In this document: one piece after another, positions 28,207 through 37,038 of the stretch | Position numbering within the stretch: position 1 is the stretch's first letter | How the letters are laid out: each line of letters opens with the position of its first letter | Source of the DNA: JBHJHP01 sp042219855 | GTDB lineage: Bacteria > Bacteroidota > Bacteroidia > Bacteroidales > UBA5342 | Length of the DNA: 64,000 nt | Direction: 5' to 3' | NCBI RefSeq assembly: GCF_042219855.1 | Contig: NZ_JBHJHP010000008.1 | Location: 214,784-278,783 of the forward strand | Notes under the pieces: generated by a model | The model's input: only the letters and a program-made list of their open reading frames with translations | Databases searched by the model: none | What the model was told of the DNA's origin: nothing | Program-made: the position numbers and the translations under genes

Positions 28207-28962
28207 ATGCTTGCAAAACGTATCATACCATGCCTTGATATTAAAGATGGACAAACGGTTAAGGGGATTAATTTTGTAGGCATCAAGGCTGTTGGGGATC
28301 CTGTTGAACTGGGTGCATTATATGCTCAACAGGGTGCGGATGAATTGGTTTTTCTGGACATAACTGCAACGCACGAAGGTCGTAAAACCTTTGTTGATCT
28401 TGTAGGCCGCATTGCACATCATATTAACATCCCGTTCACGGTTGGTGGAGGTATAAGTGAATTGAGTGATGCTGAGGCTCTACTTAATGCCGGTGCCGAT
28501 AAAATTTCCATAAATTCATCTGCCGTCAGAAATCCTCAGCTCATCAGTGATATGGCCAGAAATTTCGGCAGTCAGTTTGTTGTATGTGCCATAGATGCAA
28601 GGGAAGAAAACAATCATTGGACTGTAACTGTTAATGGGGGTAGAATTCCTACTGAAAAGGAGCTCTTCTCATGGGCAAAGGAGGCAGAATCAAGAGGTGC
28701 AGGAGAGATCCTGTTTACAAGTATGAATCATGATGGCACCAAAAACGGTTTTGCTAATGATGCGCTAAGAAAGTTATCGGAGAATTTATCCATACCTGTT
28801 ATCGCTTCAGGTGGCGCAGGTACGATGGATCATTTTGTAGACACCTTTACTAAAGGGAAAGCGGATGCCGGATTAGCGGCCAGTATTTTTCATTATAAAG
28901 AGATTGCAATTGGAGATTTAAAACAGTATTTGCATCAAAAAGGAATACCAGTAAGAATATAA
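28207..28962 (+). CDS. hisF: Imidazole glycerol phosphate synthase, cyclase subunit
   Basis: A 251-residue TIM-barrel cyclase that with HisH makes imidazole glycerol phosphate and AICAR. Signature segments are MLAKRIIPCLDIKDGQTVKG, ELVFLDITATHEGRKT, FTVGGGISELSDAE and FTSMNHDGTKNGFA. A TTG at 28201 could extend the frame by two residues, but the ATG at 28207 is right at the conserved start. It is two bases from the hisA stop. Confidence 0.96.
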   Translation: MLAKRIIPCLDIKDGQTVKGINFVGIKAVGDPVELGALYAQQGADELVFLDITATHEGRKTFVDLVGRIAHHINIPFTVGGGISELSDAEALLNAGADKISINSSAVRNPQLISDMARNFGSQFVVCAIDAREENNHWTVTVNGGRIPTEKELFSWAKEAESRGAGEILFTSMNHDGTKNGFANDALRKLSENLSIPVIASGGAGTMDHFVDTFTKGKADAGLAASIFHYKEIAIGDLKQYLHQKGIPVRI

Positions 28963-28977
28963 ATTAACATTATAGAT

Positions 28978-29574
28978 ATGAAACTTGATTTTGCAAAAGG
29001 CGATGGTCTCATTCCTGCAGTTATTCAGGATTCAAAAACCAACAAAGTACTGATGCTTGGTTATATGAATGAAGAGGCTTATAAAAAGACAGTAGACGAT
29101 AAACTGGTCACTTTTTACAGCCGTTCAAAGAAAAGGTTATGGACTAAAGGTGAGGAAAGTGGTAATTTCCTTAAGGTGGTTGACATTTTATCAGATTGTG
29201 ATAATGATACCTTGCTGATCAAGGTAAAACCCAAAGGTCCTGTTTGTCATACCGGAGCTGATACCTGCTGGGATGAAAAGAACAGCGAGGATATTATGTT
29301 CATTAAGCAGCTTCAGGATTTTATTGAAAAGAGAAGGGAAAAAATGCCTGAAGGTTCCTATACCACAAAACTATTTAATCGTGGGATCAATAAAATAACC
29401 CAGAAAATTGGCGAAGAAGCTGCAGAAGTAATTATTGATGCCCTGAACGGAACAGATGAAGGCATGATTATGGAGGCAGCCGATCTGATGTATCACCTGA
29501 TTGTAATGTTGACTTACAAAGGATACAGAATCGAGGATGTATCGAAAGAGCTTAGAAAGAGACATAAAAAATAA
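28978..29574 (+). CDS. hisIE: Bifunctional phosphoribosyl-AMP cyclohydrolase / phosphoribosyl-ATP pyrophosphatase
   Basis: A 198-residue fusion performing steps two and three of histidine synthesis. The N-terminal HisI domain has LMLGYMNEEAYKKT, FYSRSKKRLWTKGEESGN and GPVCHTGADTCW, with its metal-binding cysteines. The C-terminal HisE domain (from about residue 105) has TKLFNRGINKITQKIGEEAAEVIIDAL. It ends the hisHAF-IE cluster; hisG, hisD, hisC and hisB are not in the window. Confidence 0.95.
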   Translation: MKLDFAKGDGLIPAVIQDSKTNKVLMLGYMNEEAYKKTVDDKLVTFYSRSKKRLWTKGEESGNFLKVVDILSDCDNDTLLIKVKPKGPVCHTGADTCWDEKNSEDIMFIKQLQDFIEKRREKMPEGSYTTKLFNRGINKITQKIGEEAAEVIIDALNGTDEGMIMEAADLMYHLIVMLTYKGYRIEDVSKELRKRHKK

Positions 29575-29580
29575 GACAAA

Positions 29581-29611
29581 AAAAAATCCGGTTTTTAAAC
29601 CGGATTTTTTT
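29581..29611. terminator. Bidirectional terminator between hisIE and the thioredoxin genes
   Basis: AAAATCCGGTTT and AAACCGGATTTT form a 12-bp stem with a two-base gap. A and T runs on both sides suit both converging transcripts. Confidence 0.85.
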
Positions 29612-29629
29612 ATTCCATTATACTATCTT

Positions 29630-30148
29630 TTACTCTGGTTTTTCAACTTTAAGTACTTCCGTAATTATGGATTCCAGATCGGCCTGAGGTCTGTATCCCA
29701 TCACAGCCTGAGGTTGTCCTTCTTTAGGAACAAAAACAATAGTCGGAAGGCTCTGAATACCAAATGCACCTGCTACCTCGCGGTTTTCATCCGTATTTAT
29801 TTTGTAAATCTGAACCTCGCCTTTATATTCTTTCTGAATGGCTTCAAGGTGCGGTGCCAGCATTTTACAAGGTCTGCACCAGTCTGCATAAAAATCTAAT
29901 ATTGCAGGCTTATCACCTTTATAATTCCATTCTTTACTGTTAACGTAATCAAAAACCTGATCCCTGAATGTTTCAGATGTCAGATGTATCACACCTGCAT
30001 TTTCCTCCTCAACGGGCTGCGCGTCCATTACCACACTCTTCTCTTCGGTTACATTTTCACCTTTTGCTTTACTTGAGCAATAAGAGAAGTTTATCAAAAC
30101 GAAACCTGAAACTAACATTAAAGTCAGGCTTTTAATACTCTTTTTCAT
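29630..30148 (-). CDS. Exported thioredoxin-domain protein
   Basis: A 172-residue thioredoxin with an N-terminal signal (residues 1-22) and possible but non-canonical lipidation at Cys24 (FSYC). An acidic linker leads to a thioredoxin fold with active site WCRPC (Cys91, Cys94). The pre-thioredoxin segment HLTSETFRDQVFDYV closely matches the start of the upstream trxA, so the two look like tandem paralogues, one cytoplasmic and one exported. The role is probably disulfide exchange in the periplasm. It lies 26 bases after trxA. Confidence 0.88.
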   Translation of the reverse strand: MKKSIKSLTLMLVSGFVLINFSYCSSKAKGENVTEEKSVVMDAQPVEEENAGVIHLTSETFRDQVFDYVNSKEWNYKGDKPAILDFYADWCRPCKMLAPHLEAIQKEYKGEVQIYKINTDENREVAGAFGIQSLPTIVFVPKEGQPQAVMGYRPQADLESIITEVLKVEKPE

Positions 30149-30174
30149 ATCTGTTGCTTTGTTCCTGTATTTGG

Positions 30175-30531
30175 TTACTTTACATTAAATACGTCCTCAA
30201 ATGCTCTTTTAAAAGTATCCTTTGGAAGTGCACCCATTGCCATCTGCGGTTGTCCGTCTACCGGTACAAACAATATGGACGGGATGCTCTGTATTCCGAA
30301 TATTGAAGATACTTCTCTCTGAGCTTCAGTGTCTACCTTATAAATATCAATCTTGCCTGCATATTCATCGGCCAGTTCTTCCAGGATAGGAGCTACCATC
30401 TTACATGGTCCACACCAATCTGCATAGAAGTCTATTACTGCAGGTTTTTCACCTTCAAATTTCCAATCTTTATTATCTACCCAGTTGAAAACCTTGGTTT
30501 TAAATGTCTCGTCTGTTAAATGCTCAATCAT
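30175..30531 (-). CDS. trxA: Thioredoxin
   Basis: A 118-residue cytoplasmic thioredoxin with active site WCGPC (Cys40, Cys43) inside VIDFYADWCGPCKMVAPIL and the cis-proline segment FGIQSIPSILFVP. It is slightly longer than Escherichia coli TrxA because of an N-terminal segment HLTDETFKTKVFNWVDNKDW. It is the first gene of a two-gene unit with an exported thioredoxin and is divergent from the CCA-adding enzyme gene. Confidence 0.94.
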   Translation of the reverse strand: MIEHLTDETFKTKVFNWVDNKDWKFEGEKPAVIDFYADWCGPCKMVAPILEELADEYAGKIDIYKVDTEAQREVSSIFGIQSIPSILFVPVDGQPQMAMGALPKDTFKRAFEDVFNVK

Positions 30532-30594
30532 CGTAAAAATTTTTTAAATTAATATATAAAAATCTATATATCAAAATATGTGCCAGAAAAAAAT

Positions 30595-30637
30595 AGCTGA
30601 CAACCATATTAAAAAATATCTTTTAATTTTGTCAGCT
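30595..30637. promoter_or_regulatory. Inverted repeat overlapping the -7 element of the CCA-adding enzyme gene
   Basis: AGCTGACAA (30595-30603) and TTGTCAGCT (30629-30637) are perfect 9-base arms 25 bases apart. The right arm overlaps a TAATTTTG -7 element at 30624-30631. It lies in the intergenic region between trxA (leftward) and cca (rightward), so it could be an operator. The wide spacing also allows a hairpin. Confidence 0.45.
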
Positions 30638-30684
30638 TTTAAGTTGAAACAATATCATCAGTTTCATTGTTCATGGATTAACAA

Positions 30685-32094
30685 ATGATAAGATATCTCA
30701 AACATAAGGTTTTTCAGGTAATTTCGGACATTTCCGAGCAGGAAAAGGTGCAGTGTTATGTCATTGGTGGTTATGTGCGTGACATAATTTTAGAACGGCC
30801 ATCCAAGGATATTGATGTTGTGGTGCTGGGAGATGGAATTAAAATAGCTGAACGATGTGCAGGTCAATTAGGACAAAATGTCAGTGTGCACGTTTTTAAG
30901 AATTTTGGTACTGCACAGATTAAACTCAAAGGTGTTGAAATTGAGTTTGTCGGAGCCCGAAAGGAATCCTATAACAGAAACAGCAGAAAACCCATTGTGG
31001 AGAGTGGTACATTGGAAGATGACCAGAACAGAAGAGATTTCACAATTAATGCGATGGCAATTTCTCTGAACAAAGCTTCATTTGGTGAATTGGTGGATCC
31101 GTTCAACGGTCTAGATGATATCAGGGATAAGCGCATTGTGACGCCTCTGGATCCGGACATTACCTTTTCGGATGATCCCTTGCGTATGATGCGGGCTATC
31201 CGCTTTGCCAGCCAGCTTGATTTTACTATTGATCCTGAAACCTTTAAAGCAATACAGAAAAACCGGGAACGGATAACTATTGTGTCCAAAGAAAGAATTG
31301 TAGATGAGTTAAATAAAATTGTGTTGTCTCCTAAGCCTTCGGTTGGTTTTATTTTGCTGGAAAAGTCTGGTTTATTACAAGTAATTTTCCCTGAATTATC
31401 GGGTATGAAAGGGGTGGAGACGAAGTCAGGTGTGGCACACAAGGATAATTTTTATCATACGCTTAAGGTTCTTGACAATCTGTCTCAGGTTACCGGTGAT
31501 TTATGGTTAAGATGGGCAGCCATCCTGCATGATATTGGGAAACCAAAAACAAAACGCTTCGACGATAATCTGGGCTGGACCTTTCACAACCATAATTTTA
31601 TTGGTTCAAAAATGATACCGGGTATTTTCAGGCGCATGAAACTGCCACTGAACGAAAAAATGAAATTTGTTCAAAAGATGGTGAACCTTCATATGCGACC
31701 GATTGTGCTGGCTGAAGATACGGTGTCAGATTCTGCGGTTCGTCGCCTGTTGTTTGAAGCCGGAGATGATATTGATAAGCTGATGAATTTATGTGAAGCG
31801 GATATTACCTCGAAGAATGAGGATAAGGTAAAGCAGTATCTGAATAATTTTAGGATGGTGAGGGAAAAGCTTGAAGAAATTGAAGCCAAAGACCGGATTC
31901 GAAATTTTCAACCTCCTGTAACAGGTGAAGAAATTATGGAAACATTTGACCTTAAACCCTGCAGGGAGGTTGGAGATATTAAGTCCGCAATTAAAGATGC
32001 TATTCTGGATGGAATTATACCGAATGAGCATGATGAAGCCCGAAAATATATGCTGAATATTGCCAGAGAGATGGGCCTTGAGCCCATCCGTTAG
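30685..32094 (+). CDS. cca: CCA tRNA nucleotidyltransferase with HD domain
   Basis: A 469-residue class II nucleotidyltransferase that adds or repairs the 3' CCA of tRNAs. The catalytic signature GGYVRDIIL (residues 28-36) and DID (42-44) come first. The motif RRDFTINAMA, and DDPLRMMRAIRFA with its arginines, follow. The central region has an HD phosphohydrolase motif (LHDIGKPKTKRF) characteristic of the longer bacterial form. The tRNA in this window lacks an encoded CCA, which fits the need for this enzyme. Poly(A) polymerase activity cannot be excluded. It converges on pnp with three bases between them. Confidence 0.9.
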   Translation: MIRYLKHKVFQVISDISEQEKVQCYVIGGYVRDIILERPSKDIDVVVLGDGIKIAERCAGQLGQNVSVHVFKNFGTAQIKLKGVEIEFVGARKESYNRNSRKPIVESGTLEDDQNRRDFTINAMAISLNKASFGELVDPFNGLDDIRDKRIVTPLDPDITFSDDPLRMMRAIRFASQLDFTIDPETFKAIQKNRERITIVSKERIVDELNKIVLSPKPSVGFILLEKSGLLQVIFPELSGMKGVETKSGVAHKDNFYHTLKVLDNLSQVTGDLWLRWAAILHDIGKPKTKRFDDNLGWTFHNHNFIGSKMIPGIFRRMKLPLNEKMKFVQKMVNLHMRPIVLAEDTVSDSAVRRLLFEAGDDIDKLMNLCEADITSKNEDKVKQYLNNFRMVREKLEEIEAKDRIRNFQPPVTGEEIMETFDLKPCREVGDIKSAIKDAILDGIIPNEHDEARKYMLNIAREMGLEPIR

Positions 32095-32097
32095 TTT

Positions 32098-32907
32098 TTA
32101 AAGCTGATCAACAAGTCCCTTGATAATGGCTGTCATTTTAGGTTCTGCCGCTGCCGCTACCTGCTGAACTTCTTCATGCGATACCTCTACAATTTCTCCT
32201 GGTACCCCGCTGTCTGTTATAATGGAGATGGCAAAACAGCGGAGATTCATATGTCGTGCCACAATAATTTCCGGTACAGTAGACATGCCAACAGCATCAG
32301 CTCCCATCATTCTGAAATATTTGTATTCTGATGGAGTTTCGAAAGTAGGTCCTGATGTACCTACATAAACTCCCTTTTTTAAGTCAGTGCCGTTTTCTTG
32401 AGCAATACGGAACGCAGCATCGATGAGTTGCGGATCATACACCTGGCTCATATCCGGAAAGCGGGTGCCCAGCTCATTAAAGTTTTTACCACGTAAAGGA
32501 TGTTCGGGGAAATGGTTTATATGATCGTTCAGTACCATAATGTCACCGACCTTAAATCCAGGGTTGAGGCCACCGGAAGCATTTGACACCATCAGCGTTT
32601 TAACACCGATGAATTTGAATACCCTGACCGGAAATGTGACTTCTTTCATGTCATAGCCTTCGTAATAATGAAAGCGCCCCTGCATTGCCAGAACTGTTTT
32701 ATCATTGATTTTTCCCTTGATCAGTCTTCCTTCATGCCCTTCAACCGTTGAAACCGGGAAGTTTGGTATTTTATCGTAACCGATGGTCTTTTCAATTTCT
32801 ATCTCGTTCACAAGCCCGCCTAGTCCGGTGCCAAGAATAATTGCTACTTCAGAAACAAACTCTTCTCTTTTAAGAAACTCAGCGGTTTCTTTTATTTTGG
32901 TTAACAT
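32098..32907 (-). CDS. Purine nucleoside phosphorylase
   Basis: A 269-residue trimeric-type (PNP class I) phosphorylase that splits inosine and guanosine into base and ribose 1-phosphate. Signature segments are VAIILGTGLGGLVNEI, MQGRFHYYEGYDMKEVTFPVRV, NASGGLNPGFKVGDIM and YVGTSGPTFETPSEYKYFRMMGADAVGMSTVPE. It overlaps the 3' end of lpxK by 29 bases and belongs to a sppA-lpxK-pnp unit seen in other Bacteroidota. Confidence 0.94.
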   Translation of the reverse strand: MLTKIKETAEFLKREEFVSEVAIILGTGLGGLVNEIEIEKTIGYDKIPNFPVSTVEGHEGRLIKGKINDKTVLAMQGRFHYYEGYDMKEVTFPVRVFKFIGVKTLMVSNASGGLNPGFKVGDIMVLNDHINHFPEHPLRGKNFNELGTRFPDMSQVYDPQLIDAAFRIAQENGTDLKKGVYVGTSGPTFETPSEYKYFRMMGADAVGMSTVPEIIVARHMNLRCFAISIITDSGVPGEIVEVSHEEVQQVAAAAEPKMTAIIKGLVDQL

Positions 32908-33970
32908 AATCTATTATAGTTTTATCAAATTCTTTTTTCCCGTTATACAGGAATTCTACTCTTACGGGGATATAGTACATAAATGACTTGATCTCTTTAG
33001 GGATCAGCGTTTCCACCTCAAAAAGTCTCATGGCATCTTTTTCTGTTGTAATAATAACCTTATCCTTATTGCCAATCTGTAAATATCTTTTTTTTATCAG
33101 TTCAAAGTCTTTTTTTGTGAACTGATGGTGATCCGGAAACTGAAGCAGTTCAGATTCTTTTACAATACTGTCAATATGTGCTTTAAAAATTTCCGGTTGC
33201 GCAATGCCGGTCACTACCAATGCCGTAGAGGTCTCGTTTATACTTTCAAATAATCTGGTATGATCGAAAACAGACTGGGGTTCATTGTGCTTCAGTGTGG
33301 TAAAATACAGGCTTTGATGGGCTACTGTTTTAAACCGTTTAATCAGAATGCGTAAATCAATGGGTTTTAAATTCTCCGGACATTTGGTTACAATAATAAT
33401 ATTTGCCCTCTGTTTACTTTTTTCAGGCTCTCTCAGATTACCTGCGGGAAGCATGCGGTCTTCATCAATCGGATTATTGTAATCTATCAGTAATATGGAA
33501 AGTCCGGGAATGACATAACGGTGCTGATATGCATCATCCAGAAGAATAGCATCAATTGGTTTTTGGTCCTGTTCGCTGTTCTTCAGTAACGTTTGAATTC
33601 CATTTATGCGTTTGGCATCTACTGCTACAGTAATTTTTGGAAATTTGCGTTTAATCTGCAACGGTTCGTCGCCAATATCCCTTACTGTTGAACCGGTTGA
33701 ACCTAAAACAAAACCTTTGCTTTTGCGCTTATATCCCCGGCTTAAAACTGCAAGGCTGAACTTTTTATGCAGCAGTTGTATGAGGTATTCGGTATGTGGT
33801 GTTTTTCCTGTTCCTCCAACTGTGATATTGCCAACGCTTATTACAGGAATGTCAAATTTCTCTGCCTTGATAAAACCCCAGTCGAACAAAAGGTTACGCG
33901 ATGTAACAATTATTCTGTAAAGAAGGGAAAAAGGCGAGAGGATCAGCGCAAATTTCTTCCTGTCGGGCAT
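32879..33970 (-). CDS. lpxK: Tetraacyldisaccharide 4'-kinase
   Basis: A 363-residue inner-membrane-associated kinase that phosphorylates the 4' position of the lipid A disaccharide precursor. The Walker A motif (VGNITVGGTGKTPHTEYL, GGTGKTP at 52-58) and LLDDAYQHRYV, a variant of the family DDGFQH motif, are present. The N-terminal hydrophobic segment is the membrane contact. It shows the cell makes lipid A and is Gram-negative. It lies 12 bases downstream of sppA and overlaps pnp. Confidence 0.93.
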   Translation of the reverse strand: MPDRKKFALILSPFSLLYRIIVTSRNLLFDWGFIKAEKFDIPVISVGNITVGGTGKTPHTEYLIQLLHKKFSLAVLSRGYKRKSKGFVLGSTGSTVRDIGDEPLQIKRKFPKITVAVDAKRINGIQTLLKNSEQDQKPIDAILLDDAYQHRYVIPGLSILLIDYNNPIDEDRMLPAGNLREPEKSKQRANIIIVTKCPENLKPIDLRILIKRFKTVAHQSLYFTTLKHNEPQSVFDHTRLFESINETSTALVVTGIAQPEIFKAHIDSIVKESELLQFPDHHQFTKKDFELIKKRYLQIGNKDKVIITTEKDAMRLFEVETLIPKEIKSFMYYIPVRVEFLYNGKKEFDKTIIDYVNQNKRNR

Positions 33971-33982
33971 AAATCCGATTAC

Positions 33983-35743
33983 TTATTGAATGTTCAATTC
34001 ATAAGGCATTCTGGCCTGAAGACCTGAAAGTCCCTTATAGTGAATCAGCTTTTTATAAATCTCGTAGTTTTCACCCATTCGCATCTCCAGCATGCTGGTT
34101 TTAACTTCTGCTGAAAGGTCGTCTATAAGCTGCTGGAAAAAATCTTTCTGTTCCGGAAGTTCCATTAAGCGGTATTCCTTCAGGCCGGCCATTTCAGCTG
34201 CAAGCGCTATGGCATCATCTATTCCTCCGAACTTATCAATTAAGTCGATCTTTTTTGCATCTTCTCCGCTCCATACACGGCCTTGTCCTATTTCATTGAT
34301 CTCTTCAGGCGTTTTGTTGCGTCCATCAGCACAACGGGTTAGAAATGTATTATAGCCTCTTTCCACCCATGCCTGTAGCATATTCTTCTCACTCTGAGTC
34401 ATTGGCCTGACAACACTCATCAGGTCAGCATACTCGTTGGTTTTTACGCCATCGAATGTAACACCTATTTTGTCTGTAAGCCCTTTAAAATTTGGGATCA
34501 TGCCAAAAATGCCAATTGAGCCTGTTATGGTTGATGGACGTGCCATGATGGTATGCGCATTACAGGATATATAGTAACCGCCGGATGCAGCCACATCTCC
34601 CATGGATACAATCAGTGGTTTGCCTTCTTTGGCTAATTCCAGCTCGCGCCATATCTGTTCTGAACCATAGGCAGAGCCTCCGGGTGAATTAACCCGTAGA
34701 ACAATGGCTTTTACAGTCGTGTCTGTTCTGGCATCACGGATTGAAGCAGCAAGTTCACCGGATTTGATGCCATCGTTTGAACCATCATCAATACCGCCGG
34801 ATGCATATATAAATGCAATTTTGTTTCTCGAGTATTTCCGGTCAGTCTTAACATTTGCTTTTGTGTATTTCTGCAGGGAGATAAAGTTGGGTTCAGCAGA
34901 TTCTTTTCTGTCACACGAATCATTTAATTCTGCAAGTATCTGGTCTGCATATTTAAGATCATCTATGAGACCGGCTGTTACAGCCACTTCCTGATTGGAA
35001 AGCATAAGCCCCTGTTGTGCAAAATCTTCCAGGACTTTGTCCGTTATATTTCTGTCTTTTGCCAGACGGTCTTTATATGTACCCCATAGAGAATTTATCA
35101 GTACCTCACTCTGTTCCTTACTGTATTGACTCATCTGGTCATTTATAAATGGTTCAATAGCAGATTTGTATTTTCCTACCTTGAAAATATTGGCTTCAAT
35201 GCCAAGCTTATCCATTGCTTTTTTGAAGAAGGTATAATTTGCTGATAAGCCTCTGATTTCAAGCATGCCCTGTGGATTCATATACACTTTGTCTGCAGAT
35301 GCTGCCAGGTAGTATCCCAGCTGAGAATAATTACCGGAATAGGCAATAACAAACTTACCTGTGGTTTTGAAATCCTCAATATAATCCTTGATTTCCTCCA
35401 CTGTTGATATACCACAGGAAAACAGACCGGGATTGAGGTAAATGCCTTTAATGTTAGGATCAAATTTAGCCTTGTAAATGGAAGAACGGATTTCATTAAG
35501 ACCCATCATCCTTATTTCATCCTGATTGGAAAACAGCAGGTCTTCCAGTGGATTGTCTGCTTTGCGTTCTACAATCTGACCCTGAACCTTGAGGTTGAGT
35601 ACACTGTTTGGTTTAACCTGAACTTCTTTTTCACCCATTGCTGCAATTCCTCCTATAACGAGAACTGAGATGAAAAAACCAATTACAGAGAAAAGGAAAA
35701 GCGCTGTGAAAGTTGCTAATACGTATTTAAAAAAGTCTTTCAT
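33983..35743 (-). CDS. sppA: Signal peptide peptidase SppA, 67K type
   Basis: A 586-residue membrane-anchored serine protease that degrades cleaved signal peptides. One N-terminal span (residues 8-35) precedes two tandem ClpP-like domains. The N-terminal half has the lysine-bearing segment KVGKYKSAIEPF and the C-terminal half has the nucleophile region VSMGDVAASGGYYISCNA, so the Ser/Lys dyad is assembled from both halves as in E. coli SppA. It is the first gene of the sppA-lpxK-pnp unit and is divergent from ilvE. Confidence 0.93.
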   Translation of the reverse strand: MKDFFKYVLATFTALFLFSVIGFFISVLVIGGIAAMGEKEVQVKPNSVLNLKVQGQIVERKADNPLEDLLFSNQDEIRMMGLNEIRSSIYKAKFDPNIKGIYLNPGLFSCGISTVEEIKDYIEDFKTTGKFVIAYSGNYSQLGYYLAASADKVYMNPQGMLEIRGLSANYTFFKKAMDKLGIEANIFKVGKYKSAIEPFINDQMSQYSKEQSEVLINSLWGTYKDRLAKDRNITDKVLEDFAQQGLMLSNQEVAVTAGLIDDLKYADQILAELNDSCDRKESAEPNFISLQKYTKANVKTDRKYSRNKIAFIYASGGIDDGSNDGIKSGELAASIRDARTDTTVKAIVLRVNSPGGSAYGSEQIWRELELAKEGKPLIVSMGDVAASGGYYISCNAHTIMARPSTITGSIGIFGMIPNFKGLTDKIGVTFDGVKTNEYADLMSVVRPMTQSEKNMLQAWVERGYNTFLTRCADGRNKTPEEINEIGQGRVWSGEDAKKIDLIDKFGGIDDAIALAAEMAGLKEYRLMELPEQKDFFQQLIDDLSAEVKTSMLEMRMGENYEIYKKLIHYKGLSGLQARMPYELNIQ

Positions 35744-35841
35744 ACCTATGAATTTTGGATATTACCGGGGTTGAATAGTTGTTTAGAACAAAAATAAACT
35801 TTTTAAGCGTATTTACATGTCTTTGGATGTAAAAGTATTGC

Positions 35842-35872
35842 AATTGCACATTTTGATGCTGACTGTGCAATT
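35842..35872. promoter_or_regulatory. Perfect inverted repeat between sppA and ilvE
   Basis: AATTGCACA (35842-35850) and TGTGCAATT (35864-35872) are 9-base arms 13 bases apart, in the 200-base divergent region. No T-run follows, so it is more like an operator than a terminator. Nothing else in this gap is clearly recognisable apart from a weak TACATTCG -7 candidate at 35910-35917. Confidence 0.4.
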
Positions 35873-35943
35873 TATGATAAATTTCATTAAAGTTGTCACT
35901 TTAAATTAGTACATTCGCTATCTCAAATTTTTTTTCCAGAACT

Positions 35944-36963
35944 ATGGCAAAATTGGATTGGTCGAATTTAAATTTTGGTTATATAAAAACCGATTATAAC
36001 GTACGTTGCTACTACAGGGATGATGCATGGGGAGAGCTTGAAGTGCACGATTCTGATAAAATAGAATTGCACATGGCAGCCACCTGTTTGCATTACGGAC
36101 AGGAAGCTTTTGAAGGGCTGAAAGCCTTTATGGGTGAAGACGGGAAAATTCGTATTTTCCGGATGGATGAAAACGCCAAAAGAATGCAAAGCTCAGCTGA
36201 TGGAATACTGATGGCAAAAGTTCCATCAGAATTATTTCAGAAAGCTGTGATTAAAGCTGTTGAATTAAACAGGGATTATGTTCCTCCGTATGGTTCCGGA
36301 GCTGCACTGTATATTCGGCCTTTGTTGATTGGTACCGGTGCACAGGTGGGTGTTAAGCCTGCCAGCGAATATTTATTTATGGTATTTGTAACACCTGTTG
36401 GGCCGTATTTTAAAGAAGGTTTTAAACCAACACCTGTGGTAATTATGCGTGAGTTTGATCGTGCAGCACCTCAGGGAACCGGGAATTTAAAAGTGGGTGG
36501 TAACTATGCTGCAGGAATGCGCTCAGGTATTAAGGCACACAGTGAAGGTTACAGTGCTGTGCTTTATCTCGATTCCAAGGAGAAAAAATATATTGATGAA
36601 TGTGGACCGGCTAATTTCTTTGGAATTAAGAACAACCAGTATATTACTCCGGAATCAAAATCCATTTTGCCATCCATAACCAACAAGAGTCTGAAGGTTA
36701 TTGCTGAAGACATGGGATTGGAAGTTATCAGTCGCAGAGTGCCTTATGAGGAGCTTGAAACATTTAACGAGGTTGGCATGTGTGGAACGGCTGCAGTAAT
36801 CAGCCCGATTGCCAGAATTGATGATGCTGATCTGAATACATCAATTATTTATTCAAAAGACGGGAAACCGGGGCCTGTTTCTGAAATGCTTTACAGAAAA
36901 CTCAGAGATATCCAGAATGGTTTGGAAAAGGATAAATATGGTTGGATAACTGTAGTGGAATAA
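35944..36963 (+). CDS. ilvE: Branched-chain amino acid aminotransferase
   Basis: A 339-residue PLP enzyme (fold type IV) that catalyses the last transamination of leucine, isoleucine and valine. The segments LHYGQEAFEGLKAF, YIRPLLIGTG, GNLKVGGNYAAGM (with the PLP lysine), YIDECGPANFFGIK and CGTAAVISPI are diagnostic of the larger IlvE class. It is transcribed alone, away from the leu operon. A terminator lies 25 bases downstream. Confidence 0.95.
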   Translation: MAKLDWSNLNFGYIKTDYNVRCYYRDDAWGELEVHDSDKIELHMAATCLHYGQEAFEGLKAFMGEDGKIRIFRMDENAKRMQSSADGILMAKVPSELFQKAVIKAVELNRDYVPPYGSGAALYIRPLLIGTGAQVGVKPASEYLFMVFVTPVGPYFKEGFKPTPVVIMREFDRAAPQGTGNLKVGGNYAAGMRSGIKAHSEGYSAVLYLDSKEKKYIDECGPANFFGIKNNQYITPESKSILPSITNKSLKVIAEDMGLEVISRRVPYEELETFNEVGMCGTAAVISPIARIDDADLNTSIIYSKDGKPGPVSEMLYRKLRDIQNGLEKDKYGWITVVE

Positions 36964-36985
36964 AAGGGAGATCGAAGATCATTAT

Positions 36986-37022
36986 AAAAAAAGAGGGTTT
37001 TGTTCAAAACCCTCTTTTCTTT
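36986..37022. terminator. Bidirectional terminator between ilvE and acn
   Basis: AAAAGAGGGTTTT and AAAACCCTCTTTT form a 13-bp stem with loop GTTC and A/T runs on both sides, serving both converging genes. Confidence 0.88.
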
Positions 37023-37038
37023 TTTATATCAGCAATGA

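Noticed and set aside
30969..31442. 157-codon ORF opposite the CCA-adding enzyme
   Set aside because: Antisense shadow of a conserved gene with serine-rich, low-complexity translation.
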